Assembly (NCBI GenBank): GCA_900766005.1
Contig: CAAFTU010000087.1
Coordinates: 1 to 46,450 of the forward strand
DNA: 46,450 nt
Source of the DNA: an uncultured Bacteroides sp.
Lineage (GTDB): Bacteria > Bacteroidota > Bacteroidia > Bacteroidales > Bacteroidaceae
Direction: 5' to 3'
Of the stretch, positions 1-8,389 are shown piece by piece. Position numbers and translations under genes: made by a program. Position 1 is the first letter of the stretch, and each line of letters opens with the position of its first letter. The notes under the pieces were generated by a model that saw only the letters and a program-made list of their open reading frames with translations, had not been told where the DNA came from and ran no database searches.

Positions 1-37
1 TCGGCAGCACCGACGCTTCGTTCATCATGTCAATCAT
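1..37 (-). CDS. 5' end of an unidentified leftward gene (partial)
   Basis: Only the first 12 codons lie in the window, reading MIDMMNEASVLP from an ATG at 37; in-frame ATGs also occur at 28 and 25. The start is supported mainly by a strong Bacteroides-type promoter just upstream (-33 TTTG at 95-98, -7 TACTTTTG at 67-74), which would give a leader of roughly 20-25 bases. That leader can fold a small CGCTT/AAGCG hairpin. Too little protein is visible to name a product, and the true start could be one of the later ATGs. Confidence 0.5.
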   Translation of the reverse strand, partial: MIDMMNEASVLP

Positions 38-66
38 TGCGCTTCCACTCTCTCGGAAAGCGGGTG

Positions 67-98
67 CAAAAGTAGTGCTTTTACACATATCAGCCAAA
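67..98 (-). promoter_or_regulatory. Bacteroides-type promoter for the left-edge gene
   Basis: On the minus strand, TTTG (95-98) and TACTTTTG (67-74) are 20 bases apart, matching the -33 TTTG / -7 TAnnTTTG pattern. The initiation region downstream, GCACCCGCTTTC, closely resembles that of the L19 promoter in this window. Confidence 0.65.
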
Positions 99-610
99 TC
101 TGACGACTGATTTTTGATGACTTTTTTACTATTACACCTCTAACACACTGATTTGCAACCAATACAAAAAGCATCCTACGACAACATTTAAAGCAGGAAA
201 TTTCCAAGTACACCATTTATTATCACGCGCGCGTAAGAATTGAAGAAACAAAGCAAAGCAGTATTCCAAGGCTTTGGAGCCACATTGGTATCACGTCAAG
301 CAGGAATGAAATCTGCGGACAACAATCTATTCTGTATGAAATGCTGTAAAATCCAATCATTCTGAAAACTCTATATTTATCAGTACGAACATATGTAAAG
401 ATAAAGCGACGTTACAGAAATCCCTTGTCCCTTGGTTACTATTATGTATTTATCATTACACGCTCATAAAGATGAATTACATCATTTGAAGCAAAGGTTA
501 CCACACAATTATTATTCTGAAAATACTCCCCTCACATACATAACAGACAAACAATAAGACAACAATAAAACTCCGGATGAAAAACAGATTCATTCCACAC
601 ATAAAAGTCA

Positions 611-654
611 GGGAAAGCCTACACAAAGATAAGGGAAAGCCGATATAAAGATAA
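611..654. repeat. 22-bp imperfect tandem repeat, two copies
   Basis: Copies at 611-632 and 633-654 both begin GGGAAAGCC and end AAAGATAA, differing at three of 22 positions. Read on the minus strand, copy 1 contains TATCTTTG, a match to the Bacteroides -7 box, and copy 2 has TATCTTTA. It may be an operator, a minus-strand promoter duplication, or simple slippage. Confidence 0.6.
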
Positions 655-689
655 ACTTTACATCACATAGCTTGCAAAAGCAAAAAAAT

Positions 690-720
690 CAACGAACAAT
701 CATAAAAATTCAATGAACAA
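690..720 (+). promoter_or_regulatory. Candidate operator: direct repeat with 21-bp period
   Basis: CAACGAACAA (690-699) and CAATGAACAA (711-720) match at 9 of 10 positions and start 21 bp apart, two turns of the DNA helix. They sit about 60 bases before the first codon of an operon that ends with a MarR regulator, so binding by that or another regulator is a reasonable inference. MarR sites are usually palindromic, which argues for caution. Confidence 0.35.
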
Positions 721-776
721 ATTATATCTTGCGTTTGTTATTTCCGCAGGAAACAATTTACAGATAAAATATACAT

Positions 777-3224
777 ATGAAAATTATAATCATTGGAGGA
801 GTGGCAGGAGGAGCTACTACTGCCGCCCGAATCAGACGTGCTGATGAATCAGCAGAAATCATCCTTTTTGAAAAAGGGAAGTACATTTCATATGCGAACT
901 GCGGACTTCCTTATTATATTGGAGGAGTAATCCAAGAACGCGAGAAGCTCTTCGTCCAGACACCGGAAGCATTTAGCAACCGTTTTCACATTGACGTAAG
1001 GACTGAATCTGAAGTCATCGCCATCAACAGAGAAAAAAAGAGCGTCACAGTAAGAGCAATAAACGGAAGTACCTACGAAGAAAGCTATGACAAACTGCTC
1101 CTTTCCACCGGAGCCTCCCCTGTGCGTCCTCCTCTTCGCGGCATTGACTTGAACGGCATCTTTACCCTGCGCAATGTAGCAGATACTGATAAAATCAAAT
1201 CTTACATCCAGACCCATAACCCTCAAAAGGCAGTCGTGGTGGGAGCAGGATTTATCGGATTGGAAATGGCAGAAAATCTCCATGCGCAGGGAGCAGAAGT
1301 TTCCATTGTTGAAATGAGCAACCAGGTGATGGCCCCTATCGACTTTTCAATGGCTGCCCTGGTGCACCAGCATCTGATGGACAAAGGAGTAAATCTATAT
1401 CTGGAGCAGGCCGTAGATTCTTTCGAACAAGAAGGAAAACGTCTGAAAGTCAAATTCAAGAACGGCCATTCCATCCTAGCGGATATCGTTATACTCTCCA
1501 TCGGCGTACGCCCGGAAACCAGTTTGGCCAAAGCAGCCCAACTGACGATAGGCCCCGCTGGCGGAATTGCCGTAAACGACTATCTGCAGACATCAGACAG
1601 TTCGATTTATGCTATCGGTGATGCCATAGAATATCGCCATCCAATCACCGGTAAACCCTGGCTCAACTATCTTGCCGGTCCTGCCAACCGCCAAGGACGC
1701 ATCGTGGCAGACAACATCTTAGGCAGTCAGATACCGTATGAAGGAGCCATCGGCACCTCCATCGCCAAAGTATTCGATATGACAGTGGCTTCTACCGGGT
1801 TGCCAGCCAAACGGCTGCGGTTGGAAAAGATCGACTACGTGTCGTCGACAATCCACCCTTCATCACATGCAGGCTATTATCCCAATGCCCTGCCGATGAG
1901 CATCAAAATTACATTTGACAAACAGACCGGACGTTTATATGGAGCACAGATCGTGGGCTATGACGGGATAGACAAACGGATTGACGAATTTGCACTCGTC
2001 ATCAAGCATAACGGTACGATTTATGACTTACTCTCCATAGAACAAGCCTACGCTCCTCCTTTTTCATCGGCCAAAGATCCTGTTGCCTTGGCTGGTTATG
2101 TGGCAGAAAACATACTCTCCGGCAAGGTAGCCCTATGCTACTGGAGGGACCTCAAAGACAGTAAGCCCGAAAGCACAATCCTGCTGGACATCCGCACGCA
2201 AGACGAATACGCTTTGGGGTCACTGCCTGGAGCAATCAATATTCCGTTGGACGAACTGAGGGAACGGATGAACGAACTTCCCAAAGACAAAGCCATCATT
2301 ACATTCTGCGCCGTTGGGCTACGCGGTTACCTGGCCTACCGCATACTTGTGCAGCACGGATTCACAAACGTAAAAAATCTATCCGGCGGACTCAAGACCT
2401 ATAAAGCTGCCGTAGCTCCCATTGTTCTTCATGAAGACAAAAAAGAAGACAACGCAGAAAGAGAGACAAGTCATGCAGAAAGCACTCCTTCTTCCAGCCG
2501 GACCATCCGCATAGATGCCTGCGGCCTGCAATGCCCGGGACCGATTTTGAAAATGAAGAAAACAATGGACCAGCTCACCCCGGGCGAACGGGTAGAGATC
2601 AGTTCCACTGATCCCGGTTTTCCGCGCGATGCAGCAGCCTGGTGCAAGACCACAGGCAACCAACTGATATCCAAAGAAAGCAGCGCAGGCAAATCGATTG
2701 TCGTGATTGAAAAGAAAGACCCCAAAGCCTGCCAGGCAGTCACCTCGTGCGAAAACAAAGGAAAAACGTTCATTATGTTCAGTGATGATTTAGATAAAGC
2801 ACTAGCCACATTTGTCCTGGCCAATGGAGCAGCAGCTACCGGCCAAAAAGTGACTATTTTCTTCACATTCTGGGGACTGAATATCATCAAAAAGAGCGAT
2901 AAACCGCGTGTTGCTAAAAACATATACGGAAAAATGTTCGGAATGATGCTGCCATCCTGTTCCAAGAAACTGAAACTATCGAAAATGAACATGGGAGGAA
3001 TCGGAAGCAGAATGATGCGCCACATCATGAAAAAGAACCAAATCCACTCACTAGAAGAACTCCGCCAACAAGCATTGGAAAATGGAGTAGAATTCATCGC
3101 CTGCCAAATGTCGATGGATGTGATGGGCGTAAAAAAAGAAGAACTGCTAGAAGAAGTAACAATCGGTGGAGTTGCCACTTATATGGAAAGAGCAGACAAT
3201 GCCAATGTAAATTTATTCATTTAA
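777..3224 (+). CDS. CoA-disulfide reductase / rhodanese / TusA / DsrE fusion protein
   Basis: An 815-residue cytoplasmic sulfur-handling fusion. Residues 1-30 carry the FAD-binding motif GGVAGGATTAARIRR. The motif SYANCGLPYY places the CoA-disulfide-reductase active cysteine at C42. A second Rossmann motif, VGAGFIGLEMAENL, lies near 152-168, and a YAIGDA FAD motif near 277. A rhodanese domain covers about 450-550 with catalytic C511 in FCAVGLRGY. A TusA domain begins near 578 with the signature CGLQCPGP (C582, C586). A DsrE/F-like domain fills about 660-815 with a conserved-looking C776. The family reduces CoA disulfides, per/polysulfides or similar substrates with NAD(P)H; the added domains suggest that the sulfane sulfur is passed from cysteine to cysteine on one chain. 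The exact substrate cannot be told from sequence. The MarR gene follows after 21 bases, suggesting one operon. Confidence 0.93.
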   Translation: MKIIIIGGVAGGATTAARIRRADESAEIILFEKGKYISYANCGLPYYIGGVIQEREKLFVQTPEAFSNRFHIDVRTESEVIAINREKKSVTVRAINGSTYEESYDKLLLSTGASPVRPPLRGIDLNGIFTLRNVADTDKIKSYIQTHNPQKAVVVGAGFIGLEMAENLHAQGAEVSIVEMSNQVMAPIDFSMAALVHQHLMDKGVNLYLEQAVDSFEQEGKRLKVKFKNGHSILADIVILSIGVRPETSLAKAAQLTIGPAGGIAVNDYLQTSDSSIYAIGDAIEYRHPITGKPWLNYLAGPANRQGRIVADNILGSQIPYEGAIGTSIAKVFDMTVASTGLPAKRLRLEKIDYVSSTIHPSSHAGYYPNALPMSIKITFDKQTGRLYGAQIVGYDGIDKRIDEFALVIKHNGTIYDLLSIEQAYAPPFSSAKDPVALAGYVAENILSGKVALCYWRDLKDSKPESTILLDIRTQDEYALGSLPGAINIPLDELRERMNELPKDKAIITFCAVGLRGYLAYRILVQHGFTNVKNLSGGLKTYKAAVAPIVLHEDKKEDNAERETSHAESTPSSSRTIRIDACGLQCPGPILKMKKTMDQLTPGERVEISSTDPGFPRDAAAWCKTTGNQLISKESSAGKSIVVIEKKDPKACQAVTSCENKGKTFIMFSDDLDKALATFVLANGAAATGQKVTIFFTFWGLNIIKKSDKPRVAKNIYGKMFGMMLPSCSKKLKLSKMNMGGIGSRMMRHIMKKNQIHSLEELRQQALENGVEFIACQMSMDVMGVKKEELLEEVTIGGVATYMERADNANVNLFI

Positions 3225-3245
3225 ACCATCCCTTAACAAGAAAAA

Positions 3246-3638
3246 ATGAAAACAATACATGCCATGCAACATCTATTCAAAATCCTCACCGATTTTGAAA
3301 CTACATTCGAAAATATACACCAGATTTCGTTCAATGAAGCCATGGCACTCTATACACTCAAAGGTCGGCGCACCCGGATGACGGCTACACACTTGGCCAG
3401 CCAAACACACAGGAGCCCTTCGCATACTTCCAAAATCCTGAGACTATTGGAAGAGAAAGGACTCATTGTACGGACACTGGACACTAAAGACCGCAGACGG
3501 ATGTATTTTCATCTTTCACAAGCAGGCCAAGAACGTATAAGCGAACTGGAAGAAAAGCAAATAGAAATGCCGGATATACTAAAATGCATCATTGAAAACA
3601 TTCCTCCGGAGGCATACACGTATCACAGCAAGCATTGA
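3246..3638 (+). CDS. MarR-family transcriptional regulator
   Basis: A 130-residue protein with a winged-helix fold typical of MarR. The recognition-helix region lies around residues 45-70 (ATHLASQTHRSPSHTSKILR), followed by the wing LLEEKGLIVRTLDTKDRRRM, in which the DxRxR pattern is characteristic. It is slightly short for the family, and the C-terminal dimerisation helix looks brief. It has one cysteine, in ILKCIIENI. Its place 21 bases after the sulfur fusion gene suggests it controls this operon, perhaps in response to reactive sulfur or oxidants; that is inference from context only. Confidence 0.88.
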   Translation: MKTIHAMQHLFKILTDFETTFENIHQISFNEAMALYTLKGRRTRMTATHLASQTHRSPSHTSKILRLLEEKGLIVRTLDTKDRRRMYFHLSQAGQERISELEEKQIEMPDILKCIIENIPPEAYTYHSKH

Positions 3639-3709
3639 TAGAAAACAGGAAATTGCCCATGGCATCCTGAAAAAGAAAGATCAAAAAGAAAGATTCAATC
3701 ACCGATACA

Positions 3710-3754
3710 GTCCAGCAGCACCTTCACCCATACGTGAGATGAGTGCTGCTGGAC
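3710..3754 (+). terminator. Hairpin after the MarR gene
   Basis: GTCCAGCAGCA (3710-3720) pairs perfectly with TGCTGCTGGAC (3744-3754), and a smaller inner stem (TTCAC with GTGAG) lies in the loop. Only a weak T-rich tail follows. The remaining 3755-4017 holds no gene I can support; a weak promoter-like TAGTTTG lies at 3944-3950 before the lipoprotein gene. Confidence 0.6.
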
Positions 3755-4017
3755 TTTGCCTTTCTGCCTCCCTTTTGCACAGCGTGACCCCACCTACAAA
3801 CCTTCCCCACCAGCACCCTTCACGGCTGCTATCCCCATTGAGAAAACTATTTGCATGAAAACCAGTCATTCCTTTCACAATAAATGCCACAGCAGATGTT
3901 AATATTCAGACAAACCAAATTTTCTTACGAACCTTTTTCCCCCTAGTTTGTTCTTCCTTTCAAAAGCTCAAAGGTACCAGAGCAACAGTTTTACATAACC
4001 TAAACAGTACAAAAGAA

Positions 4018-4653
4018 ATGAAAAAATTAATTCCTATTTTATTGGCAGTCTTCGCACTCACATCCTGCGAGAAAGACCCTGATTTGGGCAAATTGGAAGA
4101 CAACTATCTCGTATACACCAACCATGACGAGAAGGCAAACTTCAAAGTCCCAACCTTTTTCCTTGCCCCACAAATTCTTGTAATCAACGACAATAAAGAG
4201 CCTGAATACCTCACAGGAGAAGGTGCCGAACAGATTTTGGCAGCTTACACAGACAACATGAAGGCCAGAGGATATGCAGTAGCCAGCGACAAAGAACATG
4301 CAGACCTGGGTATACAGGTCAGCTACATAGCCAGCACCTACTATTTCACCAGCTACGCACAGCCCGAATGGTGGTGGGGATATCCAGGTTATTGGGGCCC
4401 CGATTACTGGGGAGGTACCTGGGGAGGCGGATGGTATTATCCGTATGCCGTAACCTATAGCTACAGCACCAACTCCTTCCTGACTGAAATGGTTAATCTG
4501 AAAGCCGAACAAGGTACAAATAAGAAACTGCCCATCGTGTGGACCAGCTATCTGACCGGATTTGATACCGGATACAAATCCATCAACCGGACACTGGCAG
4601 TAGAAGCTGTCAACCAATCATTTGCACAGTCACCCTATCTTACTAACAAATAA
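4018..4653 (+). CDS. DUF4136-like lipoprotein with Trp/Gly/Tyr-rich segment
   Basis: A 211-residue predicted lipoprotein. The signal peptide MKKLIPILLAVFALTSC ends in a lipobox with the acylated cysteine at residue 17. The body resembles the DUF4136 family of Bacteroidetes envelope lipoproteins, with a central stretch (about residues 118-145) very rich in Trp, Gly, Tyr and Pro (PEWWWGYPGYWGPDYWGG and onward). Function is unknown. It is followed after 14 bases by an outer-membrane beta-barrel gene, so the pair is probably co-transcribed and may work together in the outer membrane. Confidence 0.85.
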   Translation: MKKLIPILLAVFALTSCEKDPDLGKLEDNYLVYTNHDEKANFKVPTFFLAPQILVINDNKEPEYLTGEGAEQILAAYTDNMKARGYAVASDKEHADLGIQVSYIASTYYFTSYAQPEWWWGYPGYWGPDYWGGTWGGGWYYPYAVTYSYSTNSFLTEMVNLKAEQGTNKKLPIVWTSYLTGFDTGYKSINRTLAVEAVNQSFAQSPYLTNK

Positions 4654-4667
4654 TAATCACAGCAATT

Positions 4668-5294
4668 ATGAAAACAATAAACAACCTATATACTAAGGTC
4701 ATAGCCATGATAGCCATGGTCATCACCTTCACGCTGCCCGCCAAGGCACAGCTGTCTGACAATGGATTTGCCAATATCGACTGGCAGTTCAACGCACCGT
4801 TAGGAAATCACTTTGCAGATAAAGCCAGCGGTTGGGGAATGAACTTCGAAGGAGGTTATTTTATAACACCCAATTTCGGTCTCGGTCTTTTCCTTAACTA
4901 TCACACCAATCATAAATATGTAGACAGAGAAACCTTCCAGATGGCTGGCGGTGAAGTGACAAGCGACCAGCAGCACACCATTTTCCAGATGCCTTTCGGT
5001 GTGACTGCCCGCTATCAATGCAACCGAGGCGGCACAGTGCAACCCTACTCAAGCATCAAGCTGGGAACTGAATATGCCAAGAACCGAACCAACTTCAGCA
5101 TGTATGAAGTGAACAACAATGTATGGGGATGCTATGTATCACCGGAAATAGGAGTCAATGTATTTCCATGGGCCTATGGTCCCGGCCTTCACTTCGCCTT
5201 GTATTACAGCTATTCAAGCAATAAAGCCGATGTATTGCACTACCACATAAAGAACCTGAACAACTTCGGCTTCCGTTTGGGTGTATCATTCTAA
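4668..5294 (+). CDS. Small outer-membrane beta-barrel protein
   Basis: A 208-residue protein with an N-terminal signal peptide ending at LPAKAQ (about residue 28). Alternating hydrophobic/polar strands, aromatic residues at strand ends and a C-terminal phenylalanine (GFRLGVSF) are typical of an OmpW/OmpX-sized porin-like barrel inserted by the BAM machinery. A GYFITPNFGLGLFLNYHTNH-type strand pair is visible near residue 62. No substrate can be inferred. It follows the DUF4136-like lipoprotein and ends just before a strong terminator. Confidence 0.85.
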   Translation: MKTINNLYTKVIAMIAMVITFTLPAKAQLSDNGFANIDWQFNAPLGNHFADKASGWGMNFEGGYFITPNFGLGLFLNYHTNHKYVDRETFQMAGGEVTSDQQHTIFQMPFGVTARYQCNRGGTVQPYSSIKLGTEYAKNRTNFSMYEVNNNVWGCYVSPEIGVNVFPWAYGPGLHFALYYSYSSNKADVLHYHIKNLNNFGFRLGVSF

Positions 5295-5325
5295 GACATT
5301 CCACGTTCTCAAATAGTAGAATCCA

Positions 5326-5379
5326 AGACACGGAAAACCGTTTTTCCTCCACGAAAACGAGCTTTCCGTGTCTATTTTT
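5326..5379 (+). terminator. Terminator of the lipoprotein/barrel pair, overlapping the end of the GH3 gene
   Basis: AGACACGGAAA (5326-5336) pairs with TTTCCGTGTCT (5363-5373), followed on the plus strand by ATTTTTT. The 3' arm overlaps the TAG stop codon (5372-5374) of the convergent GH3/serine-hydrolase gene, so both genes share it. Confidence 0.8.
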
Positions 5380-8300
5380 TCGTCATAGCTCCATAAATAG
5401 CTTCCTGAATCTTCTCCCGTATGTCCAGTTGCATCAGTTTAAGGTTCGTCACATCAGGATAAATCCGGTTGCTTAAAAATACATACACCAGTTCGTTGAC
5501 CGGATCTACCCACGCACAAGTGCCTGTAAACCCTGTATGTCCATAAACCGCAGCCGGCACACAAGCAGGACACGGTCCTTTGGCCGGATTTTCCGCATCC
5601 GGTTTGTCAAATCCCAACCCTCGACGACTGATTTTCGATACCGAAATGGTAAACAGCTTACACGTTTCTTCACTCAGATAGCGTTTCCCATCCAGTTCTC
5701 CGCCATTCAGCAGCATCTGATAAACCCGGGCCACATCACGAGCATTGGAAAACAGCCCGGCATTTCCGCCCGTTCCTCCATACAAGACACAAGCCTCATC
5801 GTGCACATACCCCTGCAACACCTCCTTGCGGAAAAAGCGATCGTTGCAGGAAGGCACAATCTCCGTCTTGGAAAAAGAACGCAACGGCAAGTAAGCAGTG
5901 CGTTTCAACTGCATCGGCCGATAAAACTCCTGCTGCAAATATGCCTCCATCGGCATGCCAGCCAACTGTTCCACCATCTTTCCCAGCAGCAGAAAGCCCA
6001 AATCACTGTAACGATAACGCTTCGGTTTCAAAGGCACTTCCGCAATTTTCTGCTCCATTGCCTGAATGAAAGAACGGTTCAGCCACAGATGCTCACAAAG
6101 CCGGATACGATAGTCTCCCGTCTCAACAGGCGACACCCATTCTTTCTTAAACTTAAAATGAGGATTTGCCCACGTGTTCTTACCGATAAGAACCGTATGA
6201 CGGGCATCCTTCTTCACACTGAACAGGCGGCCTGTATAACTCTCCTTATCGATAAGTTCCTGATAAAAAGGAAGCCAAGAAGGCAGTCCCGACTGATGAT
6301 ACAGCAACTCCTGAATCGTGATATCCTTCTTATCCGTATGCTGCAAAAAAGGAAGATAGTCTGCTATCCGGTCCGTCAAATTAAAACGCCCCTTATCATA
6401 AAGCTTCATGACAGCCAGCAAAGTAGCGGTCGTCTTGGAAAGCGAAGCCAAATCATACAAATGTTCAGACTCCACGGAAGGAGTGCCTTTCCCCCCATGC
6501 GTACCGAAGGCTTTGTCGAACATGACACGCCCCTCCTTCATCACTACCACCTGACAGCCCGGGAAAGCCCCCTGACGGATGCCGTCCAAAGCGATGGAAT
6601 CTATCTTATGAAGCAAGGAAGAAGATAAACCATATTCCTCTGGTACCGCCCTTACCGGCGTCTTAGGTGAGATCGTGACTCCAGCTCCCATCGGAAAGAG
6701 CCTGCCCAGACTGGCACACAGCCGCCCGTCGGCCGTGGCCTTGCCATACAACACATCCGCAATGCGCACCTGCACTTCAGCTGCATCCGTATGCCCCAAC
6801 ACCACCGATGAAGCCCTGGACACAGCCTGCTGCACCCTTGTCATCGTTTTTCCCGGTGTAAAGAACACATACACCAACGGCACCTCAGGAGCCAGTTTGG
6901 ATAAAAAAGCGGCATAAGGTCCCACATTATCCTCACTCACAGCTACTACAATGCGCTTATATCCCGCCAATGATTGACGCAAACGGCGATACACATCCTC
7001 CGTCTGGTCGGAACGAACCTGAAAGCGCTTCACCTTTCCATAGCGAGCCAGCTGAGAAGCAAACACCTCCGTAGCACCCGGTCGCCCCACTTCGAGCAAA
7101 GCCACCGTCTGCTCTTTGTCACCATACAGAGGCAACACCTCATTCCGGTTATTGAGTACCACTACAGCCGCTTCATTCAAACGGCGAAGCAAGTCGTGTG
7201 TCTCCGGAGTAACCACTCGCTGTTCCAAGCCCGACAAAGACAAATGCTTCACGGCATGGATACCCAGCATATATTTATACGTCAGCACCTTCCGGCATTT
7301 CCTTTCCACTTCCTCTACTGATAGTTCTCCTTTTTCAACCGCCTTCAGCACAGCCGGTATCTCCACCTTCAAGTTACGCGGAGCAAGCACCATGTCATTT
7401 CCGGCCTGCAGCGCCCGAAGACAAACACGGCCGTATCCGGCCACTCCCTTCATGGCAAGCGCATCAGTAAAAATCAGTCCCCTGAATCCCAGTTCCTCCG
7501 TAAGCAAATCGTGCACAATGCTACGAGACAGAGAAGAAGGGAGTCCCGTAGCATCCTCCAAAGCAGGCACATACAAGTGGCCCACCATCATGCCTCCCAA
7601 TCCACTGCCGATGGCCTTCTTAAACGGATACAGTTCCACACTGTCCAGCCTTTCGCGTGTGAAAGGCAACACCGGCAACGCCTTGTGCGAATCCACATCC
7701 GTATCACCATGCCCCGGAAAATGCTTACACACCGAAAGCACCCTGCCACTTTCCAAGCCAGAAGCATAAGCAAGCACCTTTTCACTCACCCACTCAGGAT
7801 CTTCCCCAAACGAACGGGTATTGATGACGGGATTTTTCGGATTGATATTCACATCCGCCACCGGAGCAAAGTTGACATGCACCCCGATCTGCCTAAACTG
7901 CCGGGCCACTTCCTTGCCATATTCATACAACAGGTGATTATCACGGATACATCCCAACACCCAATTCCGGGGGAACTTAGGAATCCCTTTCAGACGCATA
8001 GCCAGCCCCCATTCACCGTCGAACGTAATCATCAGCGGCACCTTGGCCCACTGCTGCGCCCGGTTGGTAAGCGAAACCTGCGTTGGCATCTCCCCGCTGG
8101 AATACAGCAGTCCGCCCACCTTATGCGTCGCCACTACCTCACGAAGCAAATCCACATTGTGCTTCGTATCCATCGGAGAAATCGTAAAGATAAACAACTG
8201 CCCCACTTTTTCCTTCAGCGAAAGCGTTGCCATCACCGAATCTACCCAATGCTGACACTCCTTCTGCTGCAGCGACTGACGCACCAGCCACGGCTCTACC

Positions 8301-8389
8301 GATGCGGCCTTTACCTGCTGGGCAGCAAGCTGCCAGGAATGTCCCAGCAAAAGCGAAGCCAAAACGAAAGCAAATGCAAGTGTTCTCAT
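5372..8389 (-). CDS. GH3 beta-N-acetylhexosaminidase fused to a serine hydrolase (beta-lactamase fold)
   Basis: A 1005-residue secreted enzyme; its signal peptide ends near LAAQQ (residue 25). The N-terminal part (about 50-380) is glycoside hydrolase family 3 of the NagZ type: KHFPGHGDT at 222-230 with the D-S-H motif at 233-235, and the predicted nucleophile D309 in FTDALAMKG. NagZ-type enzymes remove beta-N-acetylglucosamine from wall fragments. A second GH3 alpha/beta domain covers about 400-565. Residues about 585-1000 form a serine hydrolase of the beta-lactamase/penicillin-binding fold with S649-L-S-K652, Y794-S-D and H951-T-G motifs; this class includes esterases and D-amino-acid amidases. 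The fusion suggests coupled glycan and peptide or ester trimming of peptidoglycan fragments in the periplasm. Its start overlaps the end of the metallophosphatase gene by four bases (ATGA), so translation is probably coupled. Confidence 0.93.
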   Translation of the reverse strand: MRTLAFAFVLASLLLGHSWQLAAQQVKAASVEPWLVRQSLQQKECQHWVDSVMATLSLKEKVGQLFIFTISPMDTKHNVDLLREVVATHKVGGLLYSSGEMPTQVSLTNRAQQWAKVPLMITFDGEWGLAMRLKGIPKFPRNWVLGCIRDNHLLYEYGKEVARQFRQIGVHVNFAPVADVNINPKNPVINTRSFGEDPEWVSEKVLAYASGLESGRVLSVCKHFPGHGDTDVDSHKALPVLPFTRERLDSVELYPFKKAIGSGLGGMMVGHLYVPALEDATGLPSSLSRSIVHDLLTEELGFRGLIFTDALAMKGVAGYGRVCLRALQAGNDMVLAPRNLKVEIPAVLKAVEKGELSVEEVERKCRKVLTYKYMLGIHAVKHLSLSGLEQRVVTPETHDLLRRLNEAAVVVLNNRNEVLPLYGDKEQTVALLEVGRPGATEVFASQLARYGKVKRFQVRSDQTEDVYRRLRQSLAGYKRIVVAVSEDNVGPYAAFLSKLAPEVPLVYVFFTPGKTMTRVQQAVSRASSVVLGHTDAAEVQVRIADVLYGKATADGRLCASLGRLFPMGAGVTISPKTPVRAVPEEYGLSSSLLHKIDSIALDGIRQGAFPGCQVVVMKEGRVMFDKAFGTHGGKGTPSVESEHLYDLASLSKTTATLLAVMKLYDKGRFNLTDRIADYLPFLQHTDKKDITIQELLYHQSGLPSWLPFYQELIDKESYTGRLFSVKKDARHTVLIGKNTWANPHFKFKKEWVSPVETGDYRIRLCEHLWLNRSFIQAMEQKIAEVPLKPKRYRYSDLGFLLLGKMVEQLAGMPMEAYLQQEFYRPMQLKRTAYLPLRSFSKTEIVPSCNDRFFRKEVLQGYVHDEACVLYGGTGGNAGLFSNARDVARVYQMLLNGGELDGKRYLSEETCKLFTISVSKISRRGLGFDKPDAENPAKGPCPACVPAAVYGHTGFTGTCAWVDPVNELVYVFLSNRIYPDVTNLKLMQLDIREKIQEAIYGAMTKK

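Larger units (their letters stand above)
217..776. other. Non-coding stretch upstream of the sulfur operon
   Basis: No plausible gene is seen on either strand over about 560 bases. The right half is A-rich and holds a 22-bp imperfect tandem repeat (611-654) and a 10-bp direct repeat (690-699 and 711-720). No clean TAnnTTTG box is seen on the plus strand; the nearest match is TATCTTGC at about 725-732, so the promoter of the downstream operon is not settled. The rest (217-600) shows nothing I can name. Confidence 0.6.

Noticed and set aside
3592..3858. 88-codon frame overlapping the end of the MarR gene
   Set aside because: It runs through the terminator hairpin, has low-complexity composition and no recognisable domain.
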